This document shows, piece by piece, positions 44,939 through 53,511 of a stretch of DNA of 64,000 bases. The translations under genes were made by a program, and so were the position numbers. The number at the start of each line of letters is the position of its first letter. The first letter of the stretch is position 1. The DNA lies in NCBI RefSeq assembly GCF_000093085.1, contig NC_014219.1, forward strand, positions 372,001-436,000, written 5' to 3'. Under the pieces are notes generated by a model that searched no databases, was not told where the DNA came from, and saw only the letters and a program-made list of their open reading frames with translations. This DNA comes from [Bacillus] selenitireducens MLS10 (GTDB lineage: Bacteria; Bacillota; Bacilli; Bacillales; Salisediminibacteriaceae).

Positions 44939-45958
44939 ATGCAGGCAATGGAACTGACGAAACCCGTAAGGCTGAGTCTGAACGATGGGACGCTGAATCC
45001 GGAAAGTGCGGGCTGGGCGAGGCACCCGATTGTCACATCCAATCTGAGCGGTGCAAGTATGCGTAAGAAGAAGTGGAACTACTGGTGTATCACGAGTGAT
45101 GACATCCTGTTTTCGGCGACGATCAGCCACATTGACTATGCGGCAAGTCTGTTCGTCTATCTGTACGACCGTCATACCGGAGAATTCGTGGAAAAGACGG
45201 TCACCGTGCCGTTCGGGATCGGGGTGCGGATGCCCGAAGAGGTGAGGGCGCCCCTTTTTGTGGATCGGAGCGGGTTTACGATCCGCTTTCTGGAGAAACC
45301 GGATGCGACGGAGCTGTTTGTGAACATTCGGGATTTCGGCGGAAAGCCGCTGGATGCCTACGTGGAGATTGCCCGTCCGAAAGGGTATGAATCATTGAAT
45401 GTCGTCATTCCCTGGAGTGAAAGCCATTATCAGTATACGTCCAAGCAGCCGGCACTGCCAGCATTCGGAACGGTGGAATGGGGCGGATACCGGCACCATT
45501 TGGATAAGCGGAATCAGAGCTTCGCGTGTCTCGACTTCGGCCGCGGCAAGTGGCCGTACCGCTCATCCTGGAATTGGGGCAGTGCTTCGGGACGTGATAA
45601 GGACGGGCGCGTCATTGGACTGAACCTCGGCGGTAAATGGACGGACGGTACCGGGCAGAACGAAAACGGGATTGTCGTGGACGGTGTTCTCTGCAAGATT
45701 CATGAGGATCTCGATTGGGACTATGATCCGTCTGATCTGATGCGGCCTTGGACGATCAGAGATAAGGGGAATGAGACGGTTACTCTGACGTTTTATCCGT
45801 CGTTTGAACGGCTCGCCGAGACCAATCTCGGGGTCATTCAGTCGAAGGTTCACCAGATGTTCGGTCATTATGAGGGAACGGTTATGACTGACGGAGCCGG
45901 GACGGTTCAGATCAGTGACCTCTTCGGCTGGGCGGAGGATCATCACGCGAAATGGTAG
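44939..45958 (+). CDS. DUF2804 domain-containing protein
   Basis: A 339-aa soluble protein. Length and blocks such as KKWNYWCITSDD, GYRHHLDKRNQSFACLDFGRG (two segments) and FGHYEGTV match DUF2804, a beta-rich, lipocalin/calycin-like family of unknown role. AAGGGGG lies 8 nt before ATG 44939; ATG 44948 is an alternative. It is a single gene with a promoter, a cre-like site and a terminator. The cre-like site hints at catabolic use. Confidence 0.82.
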   Translation: MQAMELTKPVRLSLNDGTLNPESAGWARHPIVTSNLSGASMRKKKWNYWCITSDDILFSATISHIDYAASLFVYLYDRHTGEFVEKTVTVPFGIGVRMPEEVRAPLFVDRSGFTIRFLEKPDATELFVNIRDFGGKPLDAYVEIARPKGYESLNVVIPWSESHYQYTSKQPALPAFGTVEWGGYRHHLDKRNQSFACLDFGRGKWPYRSSWNWGSASGRDKDGRVIGLNLGGKWTDGTGQNENGIVVDGVLCKIHEDLDWDYDPSDLMRPWTIRDKGNETVTLTFYPSFERLAETNLGVIQSKVHQMFGHYEGTVMTDGAGTVQISDLFGWAEDHHAKW

Positions 45959-45960
45959 AG

Positions 45961-45996
45961 AAAAGAGGAAGGCAGCAGGCTGTCTTCCTCTTTTTG
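45961..45996. terminator. Bidirectional terminator
   Basis: AAAGAGGAAG-CAGC pairs with GCTG-CTTCCTCTTT. T-tract on the right, A-run on the left, between convergent genes. Confidence 0.88.
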
Positions 45997-46007
45997 CATG
46001 GTTCGAA

Positions 46008-48221
46008 TCACCAGTCGCGATCCTGCCAGGCGTCGGTCAGAGATGACAGCGACGGATGCTCGTCTGTCAGAACGTCTATGGCGTCCTGATCGCGAGTGAG
46101 CATTGCCTGAGCGGCTTCTTGCAGGAAGTCTTCTTCCATGCCTTCAAGGTGTTCGAGATGGCGTTCCCAGTTTTCGGCTGCGAGATTCGAACGCGTTCGC
46201 TCCGGATTCTGACGGACAATCGCAAGGGCTTCATCGAGCCCCTGACCAGAGGCGAGGGCGACGACGGCCCTGGCGCCGGAAAAGCGGTTGTATGAGTCTG
46301 CGTCGACAGACTGAGCGAGACGTTCCTGTGCCTGATCGAACTCGCCTTCAAAGGCGTTGATGAGTGCGAAGCGGCCGTTTTCAAGTTCGTTTGGTTCATC
46401 CTCTTCCAAGAGGTCCAGGTACGCCTCTTTCCAACGGGACGCTTCCGTCAAGTCTCCCTCGCGCATCGTATGCCGGAGAAGTTCGGAGACGTTGGCGATG
46501 GATGGGGCAACGTCATGGAGCTGCCTGCGGTACATCATCGTTTCTTCCGCACGGGATTCGCTGAAGCCGTTCAGTCTTGTCAGCATCCTTAAGCTGTGAG
46601 CGTCCTCCGGATCATCGGCATAGGCGTTCCGGTAGGCTTCGAGGGCACCGGGCACGTCCTCGTCAAGGAGGCGGCGGTCTGCGTTTGTCAATGTCCGTGT
46701 ATCAAGGCGGAAAAAGGGCAGTTGCCCCATGGCATCCTCGTCGAGACGGTAGCCGTTACTCTGTGCGATCGGGGAGCGGTCTTCATCGAAGGCCCTGACG
46801 TTCCAGGAGAATTCCCCGTCCGGGTAGCTGAAGGCGAGGATGGTCTCGGGCTGGATGAGTTCGTCGTCTTCGGGGTCAGACATCACCCCAAACGTCCGGT
46901 CATAGAGCGCATCTGTCTCGATTGTATGCCGGTTTGATGTGATGTCGGTCTCCACGCTCTGCGTCATCGAACCGCCGTCGTGATGGACCGTCAGCTCGAG
47001 CGAGTAAAAGGCGGCGCCGTCCACATCTTCCCATGAAAAGGTGATCGTATCATCCGTGATCTCGTCATGATTGATCGGTTCATGCTGCTCGATCAGAGGT
47101 GTGAACGTGATGTCATACGTCGCCGTATCACCGTCTTCCACCCGAATCACCTCATTGGCGTCAACGGGCCAGGCCGATCCGCTCACTTCATCCATCGACA
47201 GCATCACAAACGGGAGGTAGTCATCCGGGATAACGCCGTCGAAGCGGTAATAGCCGTCGCCATCGGTCTTCGTGGCCAGGGCGGATTCCCGGTTCAGTGA
47301 CCGGTCGCGCTGTGCGTCTTCCTGCAGAAAGACCCGGGTATGGGCGAGAGGCTCCCCGTCAGCGCCGGTCACCCGTCCTTCAACCGTGCCGTTGTGACGA
47401 CCCTCTTCGAGGGGCTCCAGCCGCTCGTGCAGCCGTTTCGCTTCCTGGAAATAGACGGCTTGGTCGAGATTGAAGGGCTCATAGCCGTTTTGGCTCTCTG
47501 CATGGGCTGTTTCCTGTTCATCATGATGGGCTTCATAGCGCTCCATGGCATCTTGCAGGAGCGCGTGGGCTTCTTCGTAGTCCTCCTCATACAGATCCAT
47601 ACGTGCGTGAAGAATGGCGGACCGCAGGGCGGCATCGCCGCTGTCAAACGTGTCTTCACAGGCATTCAGGATCGAACGGGCAAGCTCATGCTCGTTCATT
47701 TCGATCAGTATGCCAATGGCATCGAATGTGAGATCTGTCTGATGAGCGGGATAAGCTGTCTGACGCTCGGAGGCTGTCTCCATCGTTTCGAGGACACCTT
47801 CAGGATCGCCGTTTGTCTGATCATGCCTCATGAGAAGATCCGCTGCCGATAACAGATGGATCGTGTCCTCTCCTTCCTCAAGATACGTCTTCAAATACGG
47901 TGCCGCTTCTTCAAGGGTGAAGAGCACGGGAGTGTCGGACGTGCTCCAGGACGTTGATGCCGGGCTGATCGTGAGACTCGACGCATCCTCACTGAGTGGT
48001 GTGATCATGTACGTTTCAATCAGACCGGTGCTCGCCGTCTGATTGCGTACAATCCGGTCAAGAATCTGTTCTCTTGCTCCGTCTTCTTGTCCCGAGGCAA
48101 TTTGCCTGTCGATTTGCCATTCGTGAAGCTTCGGTTCAAAGACGAGTAACACGACGGCAAAGAGGGCCAAAAATGCAAGCAGGCTGTATACGAGGTGTTT
48201 GACTTTCAAACGGATGGTCAT
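46008..48221 (-). CDS. Membrane-anchored TPR and carboxypeptidase-regulatory-like domain protein
   Basis: A 737-aa acidic protein. One N-terminal membrane helix (about residues 8-29) puts the rest outside. TPR-like helical repeats fill about 100-270. A carboxypeptidase regulatory-like beta domain (about 277-375: TVEGRVTGADGEPLAHTRV, TKTDGDGYYRFDG) is followed by a fibronectin-like segment (about 388-470) and a second TPR-like region (about 510-737). I know no named family for the whole. ATG overlaps the upstream stop by 4 nt, so it belongs to the sigma-factor operon and may be its sensor or effector (inference). Confidence 0.75.
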   Translation of the reverse strand: MTIRLKVKHLVYSLLAFLALFAVVLLVFEPKLHEWQIDRQIASGQEDGAREQILDRIVRNQTASTGLIETYMITPLSEDASSLTISPASTSWSTSDTPVLFTLEEAAPYLKTYLEEGEDTIHLLSAADLLMRHDQTNGDPEGVLETMETASERQTAYPAHQTDLTFDAIGILIEMNEHELARSILNACEDTFDSGDAALRSAILHARMDLYEEDYEEAHALLQDAMERYEAHHDEQETAHAESQNGYEPFNLDQAVYFQEAKRLHERLEPLEEGRHNGTVEGRVTGADGEPLAHTRVFLQEDAQRDRSLNRESALATKTDGDGYYRFDGVIPDDYLPFVMLSMDEVSGSAWPVDANEVIRVEDGDTATYDITFTPLIEQHEPINHDEITDDTITFSWEDVDGAAFYSLELTVHHDGGSMTQSVETDITSNRHTIETDALYDRTFGVMSDPEDDELIQPETILAFSYPDGEFSWNVRAFDEDRSPIAQSNGYRLDEDAMGQLPFFRLDTRTLTNADRRLLDEDVPGALEAYRNAYADDPEDAHSLRMLTRLNGFSESRAEETMMYRRQLHDVAPSIANVSELLRHTMREGDLTEASRWKEAYLDLLEEDEPNELENGRFALINAFEGEFDQAQERLAQSVDADSYNRFSGARAVVALASGQGLDEALAIVRQNPERTRSNLAAENWERHLEHLEGMEEDFLQEAAQAMLTRDQDAIDVLTDEHPSLSSLTDAWQDRDW

Positions 48222-48523
48222 GATGAATCCTCCTCTTCAAACAGGTCATGCCAATAATAGCTGCCCCCGCGTTCGATGAGTTCACGCTCCGGTTCATCTC
48301 CGGGAACAGCAATGGTCGTGCCTGAGGTGATCAGAAGAAACAATGCAGCGCCGAGAGGAACGACCGGGATCCGGACTTCTTTGTTCCAAACGTTTGCAAG
48401 CCGGTCTTTCCAGGTTACCGGATGGGTCCTCTTCAGAACGGCATCGTGTCCGTGAAACGTCTCATGTTGAAGTTCGCGATCGAGTGCCTGTCTGACTGCC
48501 GGTTTCTGATCGTCGTTCATCAT
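48218..48523 (-). CDS. Short single-TM protein, probable anti-sigma factor
   Basis: The 101-aa protein has about 48 cytoplasmic residues, one membrane helix (about residues 52-72, VPLGAALFLLITSGTTIAV) and a short acidic outer tail. No cysteine and no ZAS motif. Its position directly after an ECF sigma gene, with a 4-nt overlap, argues for an anti-sigma role. AAGGAGG is 8 nt before ATG 48523. It overlaps the next gene by 4 nt. Confidence 0.7.
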   Translation of the reverse strand: MMNDDQKPAVRQALDRELQHETFHGHDAVLKRTHPVTWKDRLANVWNKEVRIPVVPLGAALFLLITSGTTIAVPGDEPERELIERGGSYYWHDLFEEEDSS

Positions 48524-49065
48524 CGGTCATCGCCTCCTTTCGAGAGCTCATTCTTCAGCAGGGCCCGCCCGCGTGCGAGTCTTGTTTTGACCGTGTTTTG
48601 TTTCGTGTTCATCACCCCGGCCAGTTCGTCAACGGTCATGTCGTGAAAATAATACAGCGTGATCGGCTCCCGGTATGAATAGGGAAGGGCCTGAACGGCT
48701 TTATGCACCCTTTGTTCTTCGATGGCCGCGAGAAGCTGTGCTTCCGGAAGAAGTGCGGTTTCTTCGAGCTGATCAAAAGCCGTCTCGTCTTTTGCCGGAA
48801 AGAGATGGCGCCAGTTCCACGTTCGCATCCTCGAGCGGCAGCCGTTCAGCGTGATGGTCACGAGCCAGCCTTTGATTTTGTCATTGGAAGAGAGCTGGTG
48901 ACTTTTCCGGAATGCCGTGATAAACGTATCCTGGACGACTTCTTCTGCGAGCTGCCGGTCTTTGACAAGCAGGACGGCGGTCCGCTTCAGTAGTGGGCCG
49001 TATGCATCCATCAGGGCTTTTAGCGCCGATTCATCGCCTTGTTGTAATTGGGTTTTATAATCCAA
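48520..49065 (-). CDS. ECF sigma factor
   Basis: A 181-aa RNA polymerase ECF sigma factor with region 2 (about residues 22-85; DRQLAEEVVQDTFITAFR) and region 4 (about 115-175; YYFHDMTVDELAGVMNTKQNTVKTRLARGRALL). It is distinct from SigW of this window. A TTG start at 49065 sits 7 nt after AGGAGG; the GTG at 49083 has no ribosome site. First gene of the coupled trio with the one-TM protein and the TPR protein. A possible self-recognised promoter lies just upstream. Confidence 0.88.
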   Translation of the reverse strand: MDYKTQLQQGDESALKALMDAYGPLLKRTAVLLVKDRQLAEEVVQDTFITAFRKSHQLSSNDKIKGWLVTITLNGCRSRMRTWNWRHLFPAKDETAFDQLEETALLPEAQLLAAIEEQRVHKAVQALPYSYREPITLYYFHDMTVDELAGVMNTKQNTVKTRLARGRALLKNELSKGGDDR

Positions 49066-49092
49066 GCCACCGCCTCCTCTCACTGATAGAGA

Positions 49093-49117
49093 TGCGTCCT
49101 GTCCGCATCAGGTTTCA
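49093..49117 (-). promoter_or_regulatory. Candidate ECF autoregulatory promoter
   Basis: On the minus strand TGAAAC and CGCA are 15 nt apart, placing the start of transcription about 20 nt before the TTG codon. Confidence 0.4.
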
Positions 49118-49392
49118 CCGGATTCAAAAAAAGATCGATTTTTCTGCACTTCATTTTAGCATGTTGAAAGAAGGGTTGCTGGATCGGGATTGAAGCCTTA
49201 CAGGAAAAGGCGGCTGATCACCTCAGCTGCCTGGAATCTTTCCCCGTCTCGCGGCATCCGTCTCCTCGTGAGCGGCTTCATCTGCACCTCTTACAGCCAG
49301 TTAGAAAACCCGAATGAACGAGCATGCCGCAGCGTGTTTTTACTGGTGAATCAAGCGTTGCTGTTGTACGATTGGGATACAGACAAAAAGAT
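49118..49392. other. Intergenic region between divergent ECF and ubiX units
   Basis: No supported gene. No strong ubiX promoter recognised; a short AT-rich inverted stretch near 49126-49142 is the only visible structure. Confidence 0.4.
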
Positions 49393-49404
49393 GGGGTGAA
49401 CGTC

Positions 49405-49974
49405 ATGACAAAGCGTATTATTATCGGCATGTCCGGATCAACCGGACCGATTTACGGGATCCGGCTCCTTGAAGTGCTTCGTGATCTCGGGGTGGAGACG
49501 CATCTGATCCTCAGTCAGTGGGGAGAGAAGACGATTACGATCGAGACAGATTACACCGTTGACGAGGTCAAGAAACTTGCAAGTTACGTGCATCCGGCGA
49601 CGAATCAGGCTGCGGCGATTTCGAGCGGTTCGTTTAAAACGGACGGGATGGTGATCGTCCCCTGCAGCATGAAGACGCTCAGTGCCGTGGCACACGGGTA
49701 TGCGGATAATCTCGTGTCACGAGCGGCGGACGTTGTCTTAAAGGAGCGCAGGAAGCTGATTATGGTGCCGAGAGAGACACCGTTAAATGATATCCACCTG
49801 GAAAACATGCTGAAGCTGTCAAGAATGGGGGTCGTGATGATGCCGCCGATGCCGGCCTTTTACAACAAACCTGAATCGATCGGGGATATGGTCGATCACA
49901 CGGTTTCAAGGCTTCTCGATCAGCTCGATATCGACAATTCACTTACCCGGCGCTGGCTTGAAAAAGAAGACTGA
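49405..49974 (+). CDS. ubiX: UbiX-family flavin prenyltransferase
   Basis: A 189-aa flavodoxin-like enzyme that prenylates FMN to make prenyl-FMN, the cofactor of UbiD decarboxylases. Motifs: GMSGSTGPIYGIRLLE at the FMN-binding N terminus, IVPCSMKTLSAVAHGYADNL, and MVPRETPLNDIHLENM with the prenyl-phosphate-binding Arg/Glu. GGGGTGA precedes ATG. The only UbiD gene in the window is 38 kb away. Its TGA stop lies in the loop of its own terminator. B. subtilis homologue: BsdB/YclB. Confidence 0.93.
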   Translation: MTKRIIIGMSGSTGPIYGIRLLEVLRDLGVETHLILSQWGEKTITIETDYTVDEVKKLASYVHPATNQAAAISSGSFKTDGMVIVPCSMKTLSAVAHGYADNLVSRAADVVLKERRKLIMVPRETPLNDIHLENMLKLSRMGVVMMPPMPAFYNKPESIGDMVDHTVSRLLDQLDIDNSLTRRWLEKED

Positions 49975-49985
49975 GTCTTCTTTTT
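49961..49985 (+). terminator. ubiX terminator overlapping the stop codon
   Basis: AAAAAGAAGAC / GTCTTCTTTTT is a perfect 11-bp stem whose 3-nt loop is the TGA stop. The group II intron begins 8 nt further on. Confidence 0.85.
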
Positions 49986-49992
49986 GCTTATA

Positions 49993-51871
49993 GTGTGCCG
50001 GGCATGCACTGTATCTTGGGAGTGAAAGTCTCCTGTGGGCTTGGCAGTAGGAACCACTAGTCAATGGCAAGGGTGTCCACCGTGAGGTGGAATCTGAAGG
50101 AAGCCGGCGACAAACTCCTGTACCGAGGAACACGAACCATATCAGGCACAAATGGGGCGGATGAGTCTGCTATACAAGATAAAGTCCAATACTGCCCGAA
50201 CCCCACAGTGTAAATATGGCGGCGATAGGACGAAGTAGACAGTGCTTACCCCGGGAGGTCTTACGAGGGTTCCCGACAAGAAGGATGGAAGATCCTACAG
50301 GAACAAGGAATTCAGAGATGGATTCCTGAATCGTAAGAAGTCAGCCGAGGTCATAGTAATCCCATGGGGATGAAGGACCGAACAATAAGCGTCTTTGAGA
50401 CAAATGAAATTGACAGGATTGCTTTAATCACAGAAAACGTCTCCGGACGGCTATCTGCAGAGGGATACGCTGGAAGCGTAAGAGTATGCAGAAGCGTGTA
50501 GCAATCTGGCAACGAAAGGAGTCGAAAAGCGGTATGCAATTAATTGACAGAGTGGTCTGTCCGGATAACCTGAATTTGGCGATGAACCGGGTGATTTCCA
50601 ATAAAGGAAACCCCGGGGTCGACGGGATGACCGTTGACCAACTTGAAGCACATGTTCGCCAATATGCGAAACCATTGATAGCCAAAATCCAAAAAGGGAC
50701 ATATCAACCTTTACCCGTAAAACGGGTAGAGATTCCGAAAGAGAATGGAAAGAAACGCAAATTGGGGATACCGGCAGTCCGGGACCGTATGGTCCAGCAA
50801 GCGATTTTTCAAGTTATTGAACCGATAATAGATCCGCACTTCTCTCCAAACAGTTATGGGTTCAGACCGGGTAAAAATGCCAAACAAGCGATTAAACAAG
50901 CCGCAAAATATTATGATGAAGGATTCAAAATGGTCGTGGATATCGATCTGAAAAGTTATTTTGATACGATTCCCCATCAAAAGCTGATGAACTATCTTGA
51001 ACAATATATTCAGGATCCGATCATCTTGAAACTGATCTGGAAGTTTCTTAAAAGCGGGATTATGATAGGGGACAACTGGGAATCTTCAAGAAACGGTGCA
51101 CCGCAAGGTGGCAACTTATCACCGATTCTCAGCAATGTTTACCTACATGAACTGGATAAGGAATTGGAAAGAAGAGGCCACCGTTTCGTCAGATATGCAG
51201 ATGACTTTTGCATCTACGTTAAAAGTCGCAGAGCTGCGGAGCGTGTGCTCCTTAACACAACAACTTTCCTCGAGGGAACACTTAAACTGAGTGTGAACCA
51301 AGAGAAAAGTGCTATAGGATCACCAACGAAACGAAAGTTTCTGGGGTTTTGCATTCACAAAAGTAATAACGAAACCAGGTGCAGACCTCACCACGCCTTC
51401 AAGGCGAAGTTCAAAGCCAAACTGAAATATCTGACGAGAAGAAACCAGGCGAACTCCTTCGATTACATTATTCTTAAGATTAACCAGGTGACAACCGGCT
51501 GGATCAACTACTATGGCATCAGTTACATGAAATCCTTTATCAACAGCATTAAGCAATGGTTACACCATCGGCTGAGGCAACTGATCTGGAAACAGTGGAA
51601 GAAAATTAAAACGAGATACAAGAATTTGATGAAGTATGGCATTGAAACCGAAGAAGCTTGGAAAATGGCAAACACTCGCAAAGGCTATTGGCGTGCCTCC
51701 AAGAACGAGACACTGCACAAAGCCATCAAAATAGAAAAGCTCGCAGGGTGGGGACTCAAAGACATGAGTCAACTCTACGAGCGTGCATACTCAACTTATT
51801 GAACCGCCGTATACAGGTCCGTACGTACGGTGGTGTGAGAGGTCGGGGCTGTGAAGCCCCTCCTACTCGAT
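49993..51871 (+). mobile_element. Group II intron, bacterial class C type, with maturase
   Basis: The element begins GTGTG (group II 5' boundary) and carries about 540 nt of structured RNA before a reverse transcriptase/maturase gene. Domain V is seen at about 51801-51834 (ACCGCC and GGTGGT arms around GTACGTAC), then a domain VI hairpin and the end CTACTCGAT. Length about 1.88 kb. Insertion directly 3' of an intrinsic terminator stem is the hallmark of class C introns. Orientation matches ubiX and the downstream glutamate dehydrogenase. The exact ends are inferred. Confidence 0.88.
50534..51802 (+). CDS. ltrA: Group II intron reverse transcriptase/maturase
   Basis: A 422-aa intron-encoded protein. 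RT motifs: GNPGVDGM (RT0/1), LGIPAVRDRMVQQA, DIDLKSYFDTI, NGAPQGGNLSPIL and the catalytic YADD. The maturase X domain follows, with TTGWINYYGISYM. There is no HNH endonuclease, as in class C. ATG 50534 has AAAGGAG about 12 nt upstream; an ATG at 50486 in the same frame is an alternative. The frame is intact, so the intron may be active. Confidence 0.93.
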   Translation: MQLIDRVVCPDNLNLAMNRVISNKGNPGVDGMTVDQLEAHVRQYAKPLIAKIQKGTYQPLPVKRVEIPKENGKKRKLGIPAVRDRMVQQAIFQVIEPIIDPHFSPNSYGFRPGKNAKQAIKQAAKYYDEGFKMVVDIDLKSYFDTIPHQKLMNYLEQYIQDPIILKLIWKFLKSGIMIGDNWESSRNGAPQGGNLSPILSNVYLHELDKELERRGHRFVRYADDFCIYVKSRRAAERVLLNTTTFLEGTLKLSVNQEKSAIGSPTKRKFLGFCIHKSNNETRCRPHHAFKAKFKAKLKYLTRRNQANSFDYIILKINQVTTGWINYYGISYMKSFINSIKQWLHHRLRQLIWKQWKKIKTRYKNLMKYGIETEEAWKMANTRKGYWRASKNETLHKAIKIEKLAGWGLKDMSQLYERAYSTY

Positions 51872-51873
51872 TT

Positions 51874-51887
51874 TGCAAACGCTTTCA
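51874..51887 (+). promoter_or_regulatory. Candidate cre site before glutamate dehydrogenase
   Basis: TGCAAACGCTTTCA matches 13 of 14 cre positions. It begins about 3 nt after the intron 3' end and 36 nt before the gene start. Confidence 0.5.
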
Positions 51888-51909
51888 AAAAAAGAAGGGA
51901 GAGATACAT

Positions 51910-53313
51910 ATGACGGTGACAGATACGCAAAACATGATCAGGGACATTATGGATCAGCTTTATGATGATGAATCGTTCTTGCCGGAGGAAACAGGGGAGA
52001 TCCGCAAGCGGCTCTTTGAATCCGGTAAAGAAATCCTCACGACGACAGACAAAGTGATCAAAAGCTACATCAGGGTCACCCGTGATGACCGTTCCATCGA
52101 ACGGATCCCGGCTTTCCGGGTGCAGCACAACAACATCGCCGGTTTTTACAAAGGCGGTATCCGCTACAACGAAGTCGTGAATGAACAGGAAGTCGAGAAC
52201 CTCGCTGTCCTGATGACGTTAAAGAACGCCCTGCACGAACTTCCTTATGGCGGAGGGAAAGGCGGTGTGGTTATTTCCCCGGATCAGTATTCGAGGCGAG
52301 AGCTGTATATGATCGCGAAGAAGTATGTCCAGCGCTTCGTTCGCGATATCGGACCGACCCATGATATTCCCGCACCGGATATGGGGACGGACGCCGAGAC
52401 GATGGACTGGATGGTCGGCGAGTATAAGACGATTAATCCGGGAGAGAATTATCTCGGTTCCTTCACCGGAAAGAGTGTCGAGAACGGCGGTGCCCGCGGA
52501 CGCCGGGAATCGACGGGTAAAGGCACGTACCGGAGCTATTTGTGGCTGTTGGACACGTGGGTCAGACAGACGAATCGGAACAGCGTTGCCGAAGGCCTGC
52601 ACCGGGATCAGTACGACCGGATGAAACGGCTGATTGAAAAGCATGATGAAGGAAAAGCGATTACGCTTGCCGTTCAGGGCTTCGGGAACGTCGGTGCGGT
52701 GGCGGCGGAAATGGCGGCGACGTGCGACAGGCTGAATCACCGGGTGACGGCGGTGAGTGATCAGTACGTGACCCTGTATCATGAGAACGGTCTTGACGTC
52801 CGGGCCCTTGCCGGTTATCAGCGCCGGATGCGTCATCTTCCCCAAACCGCCGAAGCCCTTGAAGAAGCGGGTATCCAGGCGGAGGTCAGAGACCGGGACG
52901 AACTGATTTATCTGGACGTGGATGTGCTCATTCTTGCGGCAGTGGAGGATGTGATCCATGGCGGTAATGTGGAGCGGATCCATGCGGACATCATTGTGGA
53001 AGGCGCCAATGCCCCCGTGGACGGTACGGCGGACCGTGTCCTTCATGAACAGGGCAAAGTGGTGATCCCGGACGTCCTGGCCAACGCCGGCGGGGTGATG
53101 GTCTCCTACGTGGAGTGGAAACAGGACCGGGTCACGGAGCTCTTCTCTGAGGAACAGGTGATCCGGGAGATGTATGAACAGATGGAGGCGAGCTGCGAGA
53201 AGGTTTTCGACAGTTACTTCACAGACGGGTTGCCGGGAATCCGGAACAGCTGTTATGTCCAAGCACTGAAACGTCTGTTTATTTTGCATTACCGGCACGG
53301 GAAGCTGTATTGA
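51910..53313 (+). CDS. Glutamate dehydrogenase (Glu/Leu/Phe/Val family)
   Basis: A 467-aa dehydrogenase interconverting glutamate and 2-oxoglutarate. PYGGGKGGV (about residues 111-119) holds the substrate lysine, PAPDMGTD the catalytic Asp region, and GFGNVGAVAAE the NAD(P)-binding loop. It is about 40 residues longer than GudB/RocG, with an insert near 205-245, so it is a divergent branch. AAGGGAGAG precedes ATG. The intron lies immediately upstream; transcription may depend on read-through or a promoter rebuilt at the junction. Confidence 0.9.
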   Translation: MTVTDTQNMIRDIMDQLYDDESFLPEETGEIRKRLFESGKEILTTTDKVIKSYIRVTRDDRSIERIPAFRVQHNNIAGFYKGGIRYNEVVNEQEVENLAVLMTLKNALHELPYGGGKGGVVISPDQYSRRELYMIAKKYVQRFVRDIGPTHDIPAPDMGTDAETMDWMVGEYKTINPGENYLGSFTGKSVENGGARGRRESTGKGTYRSYLWLLDTWVRQTNRNSVAEGLHRDQYDRMKRLIEKHDEGKAITLAVQGFGNVGAVAAEMAATCDRLNHRVTAVSDQYVTLYHENGLDVRALAGYQRRMRHLPQTAEALEEAGIQAEVRDRDELIYLDVDVLILAAVEDVIHGGNVERIHADIIVEGANAPVDGTADRVLHEQGKVVIPDVLANAGGVMVSYVEWKQDRVTELFSEEQVIREMYEQMEASCEKVFDSYFTDGLPGIRNSCYVQALKRLFILHYRHGKLY

Positions 53314-53385
53314 CTTCGGGCTCTTTATGGAAAAAGACAGGAAGCCATCAAGGAAGGTTGACTAAACTGAAGCCACGTTGAATAG

Positions 53386-53418
53386 AACAGGCCTTTCTCG
53401 TATGGGGAGGCCTGTTTT
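53386..53418 (+). terminator. Terminator of glutamate dehydrogenase
   Basis: AACAGGCCT / AGGCCTGTT is followed by TTTT. Confidence 0.85.
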
Positions 53419-53511
53419 GAGTGATGTGTTTCTCATCTTGCCATGGAGAGGTTCAACGGTCATGCATGTTGGTGTATGATGAAGGGGCAATGGAGAAGAT
53501 GGGGTGATCAT

